This document shows positions 17,101 to 25,882 of a stretch of 64,000 bases of DNA, in pieces. Every line of letters begins with the position of its first letter. Positions within the stretch are counted from its first letter, which is position 1. Below the pieces are notes generated by a model. The model did no database searches. It was not told the origin of the DNA and saw only the letters and a program-made list of their open reading frames with translations. The DNA comes from Neobacillus rhizophilus (GTDB lineage Bacteria > Bacillota > Bacilli > Bacillales > Cytobacillaceae), in assembly GCF_018343535.1 (NCBI RefSeq), contig NZ_JAGYPF010000005.1:186001-250000 (forward strand), read 5' to 3'. The position numbers were made by a program, and so were the translations under genes.

Positions 17101-17678
17101 AGGTAACAAGTTCAGATATCGTCATTAGTGCGGTAAAGCCTGAGCAGTACCCGGACACGGATTTGCCCGAGTTTGCTCTGGCCGGCCGCTCGAATGTTGG
17201 AAAGTCTTCTTTTATTAATAAAATGCTAAATCGTAAAGGGCTGGCAAGAATCTCTTCCAAGCCCGGAAAAACACAGACACTTAACTTTTTTCTAATAAAC
17301 GAAATCCTCCATTTTGTGGATGTTCCTGGCTACGGCTATGCAAAGGTTTCAAAAACGGAACGGGCCGCATGGGGGAAAATGATTGAAACCTATTTTACAA
17401 TGCGAGAGCAATTAAGGGCCGTTGTCCTGATTGTCGACCTAAGACATCCGCCGACCGAAGATGATGTGATGATGTATGATTTTTTAAAGCATTATGAAAT
17501 CCCGTGCATTGTCATTGCCACAAAAGCGGATAAAATTCCGAAAGGAAAATGGCAGAAGCATGCCAAGGTTACCCGCGAAACATTAGATCTTGACGAAAAC
17601 GACCAAATTGTCATTTTCTCTTCTGAAACAGGTGAGGGGAAAGATAAAGCTTGGTCCATACTTGAGAGTTATATGTAG
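17097..17678 (+). CDS. ysxC: Ribosome biogenesis GTPase YsxC (EngB)
   Basis: This essential GTPase assists assembly of the large ribosomal subunit. Its 193 residues contain G1 GRSNVGKSSF (about 31-40), G2-region KPGKTQTLNFF, G3 DVPGYG, G4 TKADK and a G5-like SSETGEG. It overlaps lonA by four bases, the usual Bacillus lonA-ysxC operon. The downstream hairpin is shared with the convergent ysxD-like gene. Confidence 0.95.
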   Translation: MKVTSSDIVISAVKPEQYPDTDLPEFALAGRSNVGKSSFINKMLNRKGLARISSKPGKTQTLNFFLINEILHFVDVPGYGYAKVSKTERAAWGKMIETYFTMREQLRAVVLIVDLRHPPTEDDVMMYDFLKHYEIPCIVIATKADKIPKGKWQKHAKVTRETLDLDENDQIVIFSSETGEGKDKAWSILESYM

Positions 17679-17683
17679 AAAAA

Positions 17684-17726
17684 TAAAACGCCCTGCGGTT
17701 CATATCACCGCGGGGCGTTATTTTTT
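17684..17726. terminator. Bidirectional terminator between ysxC and the ysxD-like gene
   Basis: AACGCCCtGCGG pairs with CCGCgGGGCGTT. A T-rich stretch follows on the + side and an A-rich stretch precedes it, so it can serve both convergent genes. Confidence 0.85.
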
Positions 17727-18206
17727 CTTTTTGAAAAGGAAGTATATACCAATGAGAATTAGAAGGACAGGCCAAAATTTCCAAACTAGACTCATCCCGT
17801 TCTGCAATAATCCGAAATACCCGGCAATCTTATCATAAAAAAGCAGCAATACAGCAACAATAAGAAAAAGGAAGGCTTGAAATAACCCTGATCCTGTTTT
17901 TTGAAAACGCAAGAAGAAGCCAATTGAAATGATCAGGATTAACATACCAATCGTGTTTTGGGGCCAAAAGGAAACGTGACCGACGAGATGAAAATGAAGG
18001 CCGAACCCAGTCATAATGACTCCCGGAAGAACCGCTTCGGAATCATTGCCGGAATAGCTTTGGCCTAAAAAGGCAATCCCGACAATGATCATTAGCGTAG
18101 GCCAGGTAAAAAATGCAGGAAACAAAGTCATTCCTATTTGCTGTAATAAAAAGTAAGCACCAAAACCGATTAATATGATTCCAGGAAAAATTCTTTGACT
18201 TTTCAT
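17718..18206 (-). CDS. ysxD: LiaF/LiaI-like integral membrane protein (YsxD-like)
   Basis: This 162-residue, very hydrophobic protein has about five or six predicted membrane segments. Two have the repeated pattern PG-I-x-x-G-x-G (FPGIILIGFGAYF near residue 7 and LPGVIMTGFGLHF near 60). A WP-x-L-x-I-x-I-G motif occurs twice (FTWPTLMIIVGIAF, KFWPVLLILIGIYF). These features are typical of the DUF5668/LiaF N-terminal family, which senses or modulates envelope stress. The C-terminus is lysine-rich. The place between ysxC and hemA on the opposite strand is that of B. subtilis ysxD, of unknown function. Confidence 0.7.
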   Translation of the reverse strand: MKSQRIFPGIILIGFGAYFLLQQIGMTLFPAFFTWPTLMIIVGIAFLGQSYSGNDSEAVLPGVIMTGFGLHFHLVGHVSFWPQNTIGMLILIISIGFFLRFQKTGSGLFQAFLFLIVAVLLLFYDKIAGYFGLLQNGMSLVWKFWPVLLILIGIYFLFKKKK

Positions 18207-18348
18207 TGAAAAACACCACTTCCAGTAAGGTTCACTTGAAACTAGTCTGTTTTTTTGATACTGTACATAAGGAAGTATTCCTATTTAACCAACTTATTTA
18301 TTTTTCTATATTAACATATAGTGTCGTTTTATGTTCACATTTTTCGTG

Positions 18349-18376
18349 TTCTGACGGAAAATGTTCATGATATAAT
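18349..18376 (+). promoter_or_regulatory. Candidate sigma-A promoter of the hem operon
   Basis: TATAAT at 18371-18376 is perfect; the -35-like TTCTGA (18349-18354) is weak, with 16 bases between. The site lies 45 bases before hemA. A partial AT-rich palindrome follows but is too weak to call a PerR box. Confidence 0.5.
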
Positions 18377-18420
18377 CAGTCTAGTTATTACTGTAAACAT
18401 ATTGGGGGTGTCCAAAACAA

Positions 18421-19755
18421 ATGCATATTCTAGCGATCGGTCTAAATTATAAAACTGCCCCTGTTGAAATCCGCGAGCGGTTAACTTTTAATGAAACTGA
18501 TGTTATGGATGCCGTCAAAAAATTAAGCACAAAGAAAAGCATCCTGGAAAATGTTATTTTATCAACATGCAATCGGACAGAAATCTACGCGGTCGTTGAT
18601 CAATTGCATACAGGCCGTTACTATATTAAAGAGTTTCTTGCTGAATGGTTCGGAATGGAACAGGCGGAGTTCTCTCCGTTTCTTTTCGTTTATGAAGAGG
18701 ATGGTGCGGTCGAGCATTTATTTAATGTAACCTGTGGATTGAATTCCATGGTTTTAGGGGAAACACAAATCCTTGGACAGGTTCGCACAAGCTTTATGAG
18801 TGCCCAAGAGCATGGGGCAACAGGTTCGGTCTTTAACCATTTGTTTAAGCAGGCCATTACCTTGGCAAAGCGTGCGCATTCTGAGACAGAAATCGGTGCT
18901 AACGCTGTATCTGTCAGCTATGCGGCGGTTGAACTGGCCAAGAAAATTTTTGGCTCTCTAGCCAATAAGCATGTGTTGATTTTTGGTGCCGGAAAAATGG
19001 GCGAATTGGCTGTTCAAAACCTGCACGGCAATGGTGTAAGAAAGGTTACGGTTATTAACCGGACCTATGAAAAAGCGAAGGATCTTGCCGGACGTTTCGA
19101 CGGTGAAGCAAGAACCATCGATGAATTGCAGAAATTGCTTGTCGAGGCCGACATCCTAATCAGCTCAACAGGTGCGAAGGATTTTGTCATTACAAAAGAG
19201 ATGATGGCAGCGGTTGAGAAAAAGCGGAAAGGCAAGCCACTGTTTATGGTCGATATTGCCGTGCCGCGCGACTTGGATCCGCAAATCGCAGAACTTGAAA
19301 ACGTCTTTTTATATGATATTGACGATCTAGAGGGAATTGTTGAGGCCAATCTTCAAGAGCGGAAGAAAGCAGCTGAAAAAATCATGTTGATGATTGAAAA
19401 GGAAGCGGTCGATTTCAAACAATGGCTTGGCATGCTTGGTGTCATTCCGGTTATTTCAGCACTTCGGGAAAAAGCACTCGCCATTCAAGCGGAAACAATG
19501 GAAAGTATTGAACGAAAGCTTCCAAATTTAACAGACCGCGATAAAAAGGTCTTAAATAAACATACAAAGAGCATCATTAACCAGCTTTTAAAAGATCCAA
19601 TTTTACAGGCGAAGGAATTGGCGGCAAGACCGGATGCCGAACAGGTAATGGACTTATTCATGAAAATCTTTAATATCGAAGAGCTGGCAAAGGAACACCA
19701 TTCAAATACAGCCGAAACGAATAAATTAACGGTTGCAGAAGCACGGGCTTTTTAA
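18421..19755 (+). CDS. hemA: Glutamyl-tRNA reductase
   Basis: This is the first committed step of heme synthesis: NADPH reduction of glutamyl-tRNA(Glu) to glutamate-1-semialdehyde. It has 444 residues. The catalytic Cys50 is in STCNRTE. The NADP-binding Rossmann part has the glycine motif VLIFGAGKMGELA, and a helical dimerisation domain closes the protein. It heads the operon hemAXCDBL, the normal Bacillus order. In B. subtilis, HemX lowers HemA amount, and the same gene follows here. Confidence 0.96.
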   Translation: MHILAIGLNYKTAPVEIRERLTFNETDVMDAVKKLSTKKSILENVILSTCNRTEIYAVVDQLHTGRYYIKEFLAEWFGMEQAEFSPFLFVYEEDGAVEHLFNVTCGLNSMVLGETQILGQVRTSFMSAQEHGATGSVFNHLFKQAITLAKRAHSETEIGANAVSVSYAAVELAKKIFGSLANKHVLIFGAGKMGELAVQNLHGNGVRKVTVINRTYEKAKDLAGRFDGEARTIDELQKLLVEADILISSTGAKDFVITKEMMAAVEKKRKGKPLFMVDIAVPRDLDPQIAELENVFLYDIDDLEGIVEANLQERKKAAEKIMLMIEKEAVDFKQWLGMLGVIPVISALREKALAIQAETMESIERKLPNLTDRDKKVLNKHTKSIINQLLKDPILQAKELAARPDAEQVMDLFMKIFNIEELAKEHHSNTAETNKLTVAEARAF

Positions 19756-19770
19756 ATGGGGGCCTCGGCT

Positions 19771-20604
19771 ATGTATGATGTCTTGATGACGAGGCTGCAC
19801 GAATTTACGGTTGTTCTTTATGCCTTCAGTGTTCTTTTATATTTTTTCGACTTTATTCATCATAACCGGAAGGCAAATCGGATTGCCTTCTGGTTACTTG
19901 CATTTGTATGGGTTTCGCAAACTGTATTTCTTTTTTTCTATATGATGAAAACAGGAAGGTTCCCTGTCTTAACCATCTTTGAGGGACTCTATTTTTATGC
20001 CTGGGTATTAATAACATTGTCAATTGTTATAAATCATTTATTACGAGTTGACTTTATTGTGTTTTTCACTAATATCCTTGGTTTTACGATCATGACGATT
20101 CATACGTTTGCACCTATGCAATATCATTCCCATGTCATGGCTAAACAGCTGATATCTGAGCTGCTATTAATTCATATCACAATGGCAATACTGTCCTATG
20201 GGGCCTTTTCATTATCATTTGTTTTTTCGTTGTTGTATCTTCTTCAATATGATTTATTAAAAAGGAAGAAATGGGGTACGAGACTTATCCGTCTTGCCGA
20301 TTTAGACAAACTTGAAAAATCATCTTACATATTAGCGATTATCGGCGTTCCAATGCTTCTGTTAAGTTTAATTTTGGGCTTGCAATGGGCGTTTCTGAAA
20401 CTTCCGGGAATGCCTTGGTATGACATCAAAATTGTCGGTTCCTTTATTTTACTCACAGCATATAGCATTTATTTATATTTGCGGACAGTGAAAAATCTCT
20501 CAGGAAAGAAATTGGCGATTTGGAATGCCGGTTCTTTTCTAATTGTATTAATTAACTTTTTCTTATTTGGGCAACTATCATCATTCCATCTATGGTACTC
20601 GTAA
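19771..20604 (+). CDS. hemX: HemX, membrane effector of glutamyl-tRNA reductase level
   Basis: HemX is an integral membrane protein of the CcsA/cytochrome c assembly superfamily that negatively affects HemA concentration in B. subtilis. I prefer the ATG at 19771, with GGGGG eight bases upstream, over the ATG at 19756 directly after the hemA stop; the result is 277 residues. About eight hydrophobic segments are visible. Conserved histidines and tryptophans resemble the CcsA fold (RLHEFTVVLYAF, HTFAPMQYHSH, GLQWAFLKLPG). It is the second gene of the heme operon. Confidence 0.9.
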   Translation: MYDVLMTRLHEFTVVLYAFSVLLYFFDFIHHNRKANRIAFWLLAFVWVSQTVFLFFYMMKTGRFPVLTIFEGLYFYAWVLITLSIVINHLLRVDFIVFFTNILGFTIMTIHTFAPMQYHSHVMAKQLISELLLIHITMAILSYGAFSLSFVFSLLYLLQYDLLKRKKWGTRLIRLADLDKLEKSSYILAIIGVPMLLLSLILGLQWAFLKLPGMPWYDIKIVGSFILLTAYSIYLYLRTVKNLSGKKLAIWNAGSFLIVLINFFLFGQLSSFHLWYS

Positions 20605-20618
20605 ATTAGGAGGCAGTC

Positions 20619-21554
20619 ATGAGAAAAATTATCGTAGGATCCAGACGCAGCAAATTAGCTTTAACGCAAACTAATTGGGTGATTGACCAGCTAAAAAAAA
20701 TTGACCCCCGCTATGAATTCGAGGTCAAGGAAATCGTCACCAAGGGTGATAAAATTCTAGACGTTACCCTTTCCAAGGTCGGCGGTAAAGGTCTTTTTGT
20801 AAAAGAAATCGAACAGGCGATGCTGAATAAAGAGATTGATATGGCTGTTCACAGTATGAAGGATATGCCGGCTGTATTGCCTGAAGGACTAACTATCGGC
20901 TGTATTCCGTTCCGTGAAGACCATCGCGACGCGCTGATTTCCAGGGACCATGTGAAATTAGATGATTTAAAACCAGGTGCGATTATCGGAACAAGCAGTC
21001 TTCGCCGCAGTTCCCAGCTTTTGGCGAAACGCCCTGATTTAGAGATTAAATGGATCCGCGGCAATGTCGATACTAGATTGGCAAAATTAAAAGAAGAAGA
21101 GTACGACGCCATCATTTTGGCGGCAGCAGGCCTATCCCGCCTCGGCTGGGCATCTGATGTTGTCACCGAGTTTTTAGATGCTGAGATCTGCATTCCTGCG
21201 GTTGGTCAGGGAGCTCTATCTATCGAGTGCCGTGAAGATGACCGTGAACTTCATGATCTGTTTGAAAAATTCACTTGTAAGAAAACTGAAAGAGCGGTCC
21301 GGGCAGAGCGTGCCTTCCTGCAAAAAATGGAAGGTGGCTGTCAGGTGCCGATTGCCGGCTTTGCGCGTGTCGAGGATAACGATGAAATTGTCTTAAATGT
21401 GCTTGTAGGCACTCCAGAAGGCCAGGAAATTTTTAAAGAAGAAGTACGCGGACAAAATCCGGAAGAACTCGGAATTAAGGCGGCAGACCTTTTGATTGAA
21501 AAAGGAGCGAAGGACCTGATTGACAGGGTAAAACGGGAGCTGGAGGGTCAATGA
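20619..21554 (+). CDS. hemC: Porphobilinogen deaminase (hydroxymethylbilane synthase)
   Basis: The enzyme joins four porphobilinogen units into hydroxymethylbilane. It has 311 residues. The cofactor-carrying Cys is in GGCQVPIAG (near residue 241). The active-site Asp is in VHSMKDMPA and the basic substrate-binding stretches are TSSLRRSSQL and RGNVDTRLAKL. GGAGG precedes the ATG by a few bases. The stop overlaps the hemD start (ATGA). Confidence 0.97.
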   Translation: MRKIIVGSRRSKLALTQTNWVIDQLKKIDPRYEFEVKEIVTKGDKILDVTLSKVGGKGLFVKEIEQAMLNKEIDMAVHSMKDMPAVLPEGLTIGCIPFREDHRDALISRDHVKLDDLKPGAIIGTSSLRRSSQLLAKRPDLEIKWIRGNVDTRLAKLKEEEYDAIILAAAGLSRLGWASDVVTEFLDAEICIPAVGQGALSIECREDDRELHDLFEKFTCKKTERAVRAERAFLQKMEGGCQVPIAGFARVEDNDEIVLNVLVGTPEGQEIFKEEVRGQNPEELGIKAADLLIEKGAKDLIDRVKRELEGQ

Positions 21555-22330
21555 GCCCCTCCCTGCCTTTATTAAATAAAAAGGTACTTGTTCCTAGGGG
21601 GGAAGGTCAAGCGAAGTCTTTTTCTGAGCTTGTTGAGAGGTATGGCGGGATTCCCATTGAAATTCCGCTGATTGCCTTCCGCCCGATTGAAAAAAACCAG
21701 CGCCTTCAGGAAAGCCTAATGGTGCTGGATACATATGACTGGATTATATTTACGAGCAGTGTCACGGTGGAGACGTTTTTTTCGTTTGTTGATCGTGTTG
21801 GGGAGGGGTTCCCAAGGGTTGCGGTTATCGGCAAAAAGACTGAAAAGGTACTGAGAGAAAGAGGCATACGGGTAGATTTCGTTCCCTCTGTCTACGTGGC
21901 TGAAGAGTTTGTTGCAGAATTTTTGCCTTATGTTAAGCCGGGCATCCGGGTTTTGTTGCCAAAGGGAAACCTTGCCCGTGAATACATCGCAACTGGTTTA
22001 CGAAAGGCCGGTGCCGTGGTGGACGAGCTGATTATTTACGAAAACTACATGCCTGAGGAAAGCCGAGAGAAACTTGCAAAGATGCTGTCCGAGCGGGAGC
22101 TGGAAATCTTAACCTTTACGAGCCCATCGACGGTGGACCACCTGATGGACGTGGTTGGGGAGTATGGGCTGACCGACCATCTGAATGAGTGTATCATCGC
22201 CTGCATCGGACCAGTTACCGAGAAGAGACTACTCGAATATGGGCTGCCCATTCATGCCTCTCCTGAGGAGTATACCGTTGATGAGATGGTTAAGAGCGTT
22301 ATTGATTTTTTGGAAAAGATTAATGGCTGA
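21551..22330 (+). CDS. hemD: Uroporphyrinogen-III synthase
   Basis: The enzyme cyclises hydroxymethylbilane with inversion of ring D to give uroporphyrinogen III. The family is poorly conserved. Support comes from length (259 residues), two alpha/beta lobes, FTSSVTVETFF in the first lobe, TFTSPSTVDHL in the second and IGPVTEKRL near the C-terminus, together with the position between hemC and hemB. It overlaps hemC by four bases. Its stop codon touches the 21-bp repeat array. Confidence 0.93.
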   Translation: MSPSLPLLNKKVLVPRGEGQAKSFSELVERYGGIPIEIPLIAFRPIEKNQRLQESLMVLDTYDWIIFTSSVTVETFFSFVDRVGEGFPRVAVIGKKTEKVLRERGIRVDFVPSVYVAEEFVAEFLPYVKPGIRVLLPKGNLAREYIATGLRKAGAVVDELIIYENYMPEESREKLAKMLSERELEILTFTSPSTVDHLMDVVGEYGLTDHLNECIIACIGPVTEKRLLEYGLPIHASPEEYTVDEMVKSVIDFLEKING

Positions 22331-22382
22331 TTCGCAAGTTGAGGCTGGTTATCCGCAAGTTGGAGCAAGCCATCCGCAAGTT
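22331..22382 (-). repeat. Three-unit 21-bp array between hemD and hemB
   Basis: CGCAAGTT occurs at 22333-22340, 22354-22361 and 22375-22382, each 21 bases apart; the last two read ATCCGCAAGTT. On the minus strand the unit is AACTTGCGGAT plus about ten variable bases. That closely resembles the unit of the clpX-lonB array (TACTCTCGGATAA plus eight). It fills most of the 90-base gap inside an otherwise compact operon. Confidence 0.75.
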
Positions 22383-22420
22383 ACATATTAAAATAGTTAA
22401 ATTTAATGGAGGTATACACA

Positions 22421-23401
22421 ATGGAACTTCAATTTTCACGTCATCGTCGTTTACGTTCAAGCGCGAGCATGCGTGCGCTTGTTAGGGAAAATCATTTAAA
22501 GGCGGACGATTTCATCTATCCGCTGTTTATTTATGAAGGCGAAAACATCCGCAACGAGGTATCTTCCATGCCTGGAGTATACCAAGTATCGATGGACCAC
22601 CTCCATGCAGAAATGGAAGACATCGTCAAACACGGCATCAAGGCTGTATTATTATTCGGCATCCCAGAGACAAAGGATGAGTGCGGCGGCGGTGCATACC
22701 ATGACCACGGTATTGTTCAAGTGGCTACTCGCTATATTAAAGAACACTTCCCTGAAGTGTTAGTTGTTGCAGATACCTGCTTATGTGAATACACAAGCCA
22801 CGGTCACTGCGGCGTTGTTGAAGGCGAAAAAATCCTTAATGACCAATCGTTAGACCTTCTTGTAAAAACAGCCATCGCTCAGGCTAAAGCAGGCGCAGAT
22901 ATCATTGCACCATCCAACATGATGGATGGTTTCGTGGCTGCGATTCGTGCAGGTTTAGATGAGGCTGGTTATACAGAAATTCCAATCATGTCATACGCTG
23001 TAAAATATGCATCTGCTTTCTACGGACCGTTCCGTGAAGCGGCTGAAGGTGCACCGCAATTCGGTGACCGCAAGACCTATCAAATGGACCCTGCCAACCG
23101 TATGGAGGCATTCAGAGAGGCCGAATCAGATGTAGCGGAAGGGGCAGACTTTTTAATAGTGAAGCCGGGAATGCCATATCTTGACATTGTCCGCGATATT
23201 AAAAATAACTTCAATTTACCGGTTGTTGTTTATAACGTCAGTGGTGAATATGCGATGATTAAAGCAGCTGCGCAAAATGGCTGGGTAGACGAGAAAAATA
23301 CAGTTCTAGAAATGTTAGTGGGCATGAAGCGCGCCGGTGCTGATTTAATCATTACTTACCATGCAAAAGATGCGATTCGTTGGTTGAAGGAAGAGCAATA
23401 A
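22421..23401 (+). CDS. hemB: Porphobilinogen synthase (delta-aminolevulinate dehydratase)
   Basis: The enzyme condenses two 5-aminolevulinate molecules to porphobilinogen. The start at 22421 has GGAGGT upstream at 22408-22413 and gives 326 residues (MELQFSRHRRLR); the ATG at 22406 lies inside the ribosome site. The zinc-site cysteines lie in ADTCLCEYTSHGHCG. The two Schiff-base lysines lie in SYAVKYASAFYGPF and FLIVKPGMPYLD. Confidence 0.96.
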   Translation: MELQFSRHRRLRSSASMRALVRENHLKADDFIYPLFIYEGENIRNEVSSMPGVYQVSMDHLHAEMEDIVKHGIKAVLLFGIPETKDECGGGAYHDHGIVQVATRYIKEHFPEVLVVADTCLCEYTSHGHCGVVEGEKILNDQSLDLLVKTAIAQAKAGADIIAPSNMMDGFVAAIRAGLDEAGYTEIPIMSYAVKYASAFYGPFREAAEGAPQFGDRKTYQMDPANRMEAFREAESDVAEGADFLIVKPGMPYLDIVRDIKNNFNLPVVVYNVSGEYAMIKAAAQNGWVDEKNTVLEMLVGMKRAGADLIITYHAKDAIRWLKEEQ

Positions 23402-23425
23402 AATTTTTCGAAATGAGGGAAAAGG

Positions 23426-24712
23426 ATGCGTTCGTATACAAAATCGATTGAAGCATTTAAAGAAGCCCAGAAACTTATGCCTGGTGGTGTAAACAGCCCG
23501 GTCCGCGCCTTTAAATCCGTAAATATGGACCCGATTTTCATGGAACGAGGCAAGGGTTCGAAAATCTATGATATCGATGGCAATGAATATATTGATTACG
23601 TTCTTTCATGGGGACCGCTTATCCTCGGTCATTCCAATGACCAAGTAGTCGAAGCGTTGAAAAGAACTGCCGAGTCAGGAACAAGCTTCGGAGCGCCGAC
23701 GCTATTGGAAAACAAACTGGCCAAGCTTGTGCAAGATCGTGTGCCATCAATTGAAATTATCAGAATGGTCAACTCGGGTACGGAAGCTACGATGAGTGCC
23801 TTAAGGGTAGCACGAGGATTTACAGGCCGAAATAAGATTTTAAAATTCGAGGGCTGCTACCACGGCCATGGTGATTCATTATTAATTAAAGCAGGATCCG
23901 GAGTTGCTACACTTGGTTTGCCTGATAGCCCAGGTGTACCTGAAGGTGTGGCTTCAAATACAATCACAGTACAATACAATGACCTTGAAGGGGTAAAATA
24001 CGCTTTTGAACAATTTGGCGAAGATATTGCTTGTATCATTGTTGAACCAGTTGCGGGCAACATGGGGCTTGTTCCACCTCTGCCAAGGTTCCTGCAAGGA
24101 CTACGGGATATTACCACTCAATACGGAGCTCTTCTGATTTTTGATGAAGTCATGACTGGTTTCCGTGTCGGTTACAATTGTGCTCAAGGTTACTTCGGTA
24201 TCACTCCGGACTTGACCTGTTTAGGAAAAGTAATCGGCGGCGGTCTTCCTGTCGGCGCTTATGGCGGCCGTGCGGATATTATGGAGCGCATCGCACCAAG
24301 CGGCCCGATTTACCAGGCGGGTACGTTATCTGGAAATCCGCTTGCGATGACGGCGGGCTATGAAACCTTAAGCCAGTTGACACCAGAGCACTACAATGAG
24401 TTTATTCGCAAGGGAGATATCCTTGAAAAAGGTATTAAAGCTGCGGGTGAGAAGTACGGGGTTCCAGTTACCTTTAACCGCGCTGGATCCATGATTGGTT
24501 TCTTCTTCACGAATGAAGATGTCATCAATTATGAAACAGCCAAAACATCAAATTTGGAATTCTTTGCAGAGTACTATCGCCAAATGGCCGACCAAGGCGT
24601 ATTCCTGCCGCCGTCCCAGTTTGAAGGATTATTCCTATCAACCGAGCATTCGGATGAGGATATTGAAAAGACGGTTAAGGCTGTTGAGGTTGCTTTTTCG
24701 AAGCTTAAATAA
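23426..24712 (+). CDS. hemL: Glutamate-1-semialdehyde 2,1-aminomutase
   Basis: This PLP enzyme converts glutamate-1-semialdehyde to 5-aminolevulinate. It has 428 residues. The PLP lysine is in TCLGKVIGGGLPVGAYGG (near residue 267), and the cofactor ring-binding Asp is in LIFDEVMTGFRV. Substrate-contact motifs GGVNSPVRAF and NSGTEATMSALR are also present. It is the last gene of hemAXCDBL and a strong terminator follows. Confidence 0.96.
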   Translation: MRSYTKSIEAFKEAQKLMPGGVNSPVRAFKSVNMDPIFMERGKGSKIYDIDGNEYIDYVLSWGPLILGHSNDQVVEALKRTAESGTSFGAPTLLENKLAKLVQDRVPSIEIIRMVNSGTEATMSALRVARGFTGRNKILKFEGCYHGHGDSLLIKAGSGVATLGLPDSPGVPEGVASNTITVQYNDLEGVKYAFEQFGEDIACIIVEPVAGNMGLVPPLPRFLQGLRDITTQYGALLIFDEVMTGFRVGYNCAQGYFGITPDLTCLGKVIGGGLPVGAYGGRADIMERIAPSGPIYQAGTLSGNPLAMTAGYETLSQLTPEHYNEFIRKGDILEKGIKAAGEKYGVPVTFNRAGSMIGFFFTNEDVINYETAKTSNLEFFAEYYRQMADQGVFLPPSQFEGLFLSTEHSDEDIEKTVKAVEVAFSKLK

Positions 24713-24727
24713 AATTTTTATCTATAG

Positions 24728-24766
24728 AAGGCAGTGGATTTAAAATTAGTCCACTGCCTTTTTTAT
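24728..24766 (+). terminator. Terminator of the hem operon
   Basis: AAGGCAGTGGA pairs exactly with TCCACTGCCTT, followed by TTTTTT. Confidence 0.92.
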
Positions 24767-24862
24767 GGTAAAATATGTAACAATAAATCGTTTTTTGGTA
24801 AAGTATAGTAATCACAAGACAATATAGCTGTGGGACAAGAGGTTTAATAGTAATTTAAAAGT

Positions 24863-24944
24863 TTCATAAGACCAAATCGAATCGAGAGCAAATGGTTAAG
24901 TAGTCGTAAAAAAGGTTCATAAAACCAAATTGTCGTAGAAAAAG
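24863..24944 (+). repeat. Direct repeat before the RNase H-like gene
   Basis: TTCATAARACCAAATYG occurs at 24863-24879 and 24916-24932, 53 bases apart. A second short motif, GTCGTA followed by A-rich sequence, occurs near 24903 and 24932. The repeats lie in the 5' region of the orphan gene and might be regulatory or mark an insertion end. Confidence 0.5.
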
Positions 24945-24970
24945 TCGAGGGAGAAGCAGGTGCACTAAAA

Positions 24971-25735
24971 ATGATAGAATACTATATTGACGGATCCACC
25001 AAGGACCACACAATTGGTGTTGGCATCGTAAGGATAAACGAATACGGCTTCATAGATAAACACCATTTTAAAACTGAGCATATCAATCCTACCTCAAATA
25101 TCGCAGAAGGCTACGCATTAGAAAAAACATTTGAATTAATAAAAGAAAACGACATACATAAACATGAAATCATAAATATTTACACCGACAGTTTAAAAAT
25201 TCATCAAACACTCATGTACAACGAAAATACCGAGTTTAATAGAGGTAATTTTTTCGTTAAACAAGAGTCTAATAGCTACCTCCAACATTTAAGAAGCCTG
25301 TACATAGCATTGGTATCGAGAAACGCCCAGTATCCTTTATATTACTGCGACAAAACAAAAGCGCCCCGGCCACTTATTAAAATATTTTTTAAAGACCAAG
25401 CAGAAGATAAAAAATATTTACAGGAGGCCCACTCATTAAGCCGGACTTATATTAAGGAAAAACCCGTCCCAATTAAGGTAGAATATAAAGCGGTTAAAGA
25501 GAGTAACAAGTGGGTCATAGTAAAGAACAATAAAGATGTTGTAGCGGAAAATAAACGGCCAATAATTGCCCTTTCAGATGCTTTGAAAAAAATCGATGCA
25601 CACACAATACAAATCAAATTGTGTCCTCAATTAGAAACTATTTTAAAAAATACAATTAAAAACAGGTTATCCAATGAATCAATGAAATCAGCCATCAAAA
25701 CAATTGAAGATTATAAATCATTGATAAACCTTTAG
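24971..25735 (+). CDS. RNase H-like domain protein of unknown role
   Basis: I recognise a ribonuclease H-like fold in the first half of this 254-residue protein. The start IEYYIDGSTKDHTIGVGIV resembles the first strand with the catalytic Asp (about residue 7). NIAEGYALEKTFELI carries the Glu expected on the first helix (about 48), and IYTDSLKIHQTL carries the second Asp (about 74). The last acidic residue of the usual DEDD set is not obvious. The second half (about 150-254) is lysine-rich and not recognised. It has its own terminator, is clearly A/T-rich, and interrupts the hemL-spoVID neighbourhood. It is likely an accessory insertion; activity on RNA/DNA hybrids is only inferred. Confidence 0.6.
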   Translation: MIEYYIDGSTKDHTIGVGIVRINEYGFIDKHHFKTEHINPTSNIAEGYALEKTFELIKENDIHKHEIINIYTDSLKIHQTLMYNENTEFNRGNFFVKQESNSYLQHLRSLYIALVSRNAQYPLYYCDKTKAPRPLIKIFFKDQAEDKKYLQEAHSLSRTYIKEKPVPIKVEYKAVKESNKWVIVKNNKDVVAENKRPIIALSDALKKIDAHTIQIKLCPQLETILKNTIKNRLSNESMKSAIKTIEDYKSLINL

Positions 25736-25745
25736 AACAATCCTG

Positions 25746-25773
25746 CTCCCCAATTTAGGGGAGTTTATTTTTT
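25746..25773 (+). terminator. Terminator after the RNase H-like gene
   Basis: CTCCCC pairs with GGGGAG around AATTTA, followed by a T-rich tract. Confidence 0.75.
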
Positions 25774-25805
25774 TGCCTCTTTTCCGCACAATCCCGCTTT
25801 TTTAT

Positions 25806-25834
25806 TCATAAATAAAAATTTTCCCTCATAAAGT
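25806..25834 (+). promoter_or_regulatory. Candidate sigma-E promoter of spoVID-ysxE
   Basis: TCATAAAT (25806-25813) and CATAAAGT (25827-25834) resemble the sigma-E -35 and -10 (CATACAnT), with 13 bases between. spoVID is a sigma-E gene in B. subtilis. The match is moderate. Confidence 0.4.
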
Positions 25835-25882
25835 GTAAGTGACATAGTGATTTTGCATTAGGAAACGAAAGGAGGAGTCGCT

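Noticed and set aside
18376..18400. PerR box before hemA
   Set aside because: The AT-rich partial palindrome matches the PerR consensus too poorly, though PerR control of hemA is known in B. subtilis.
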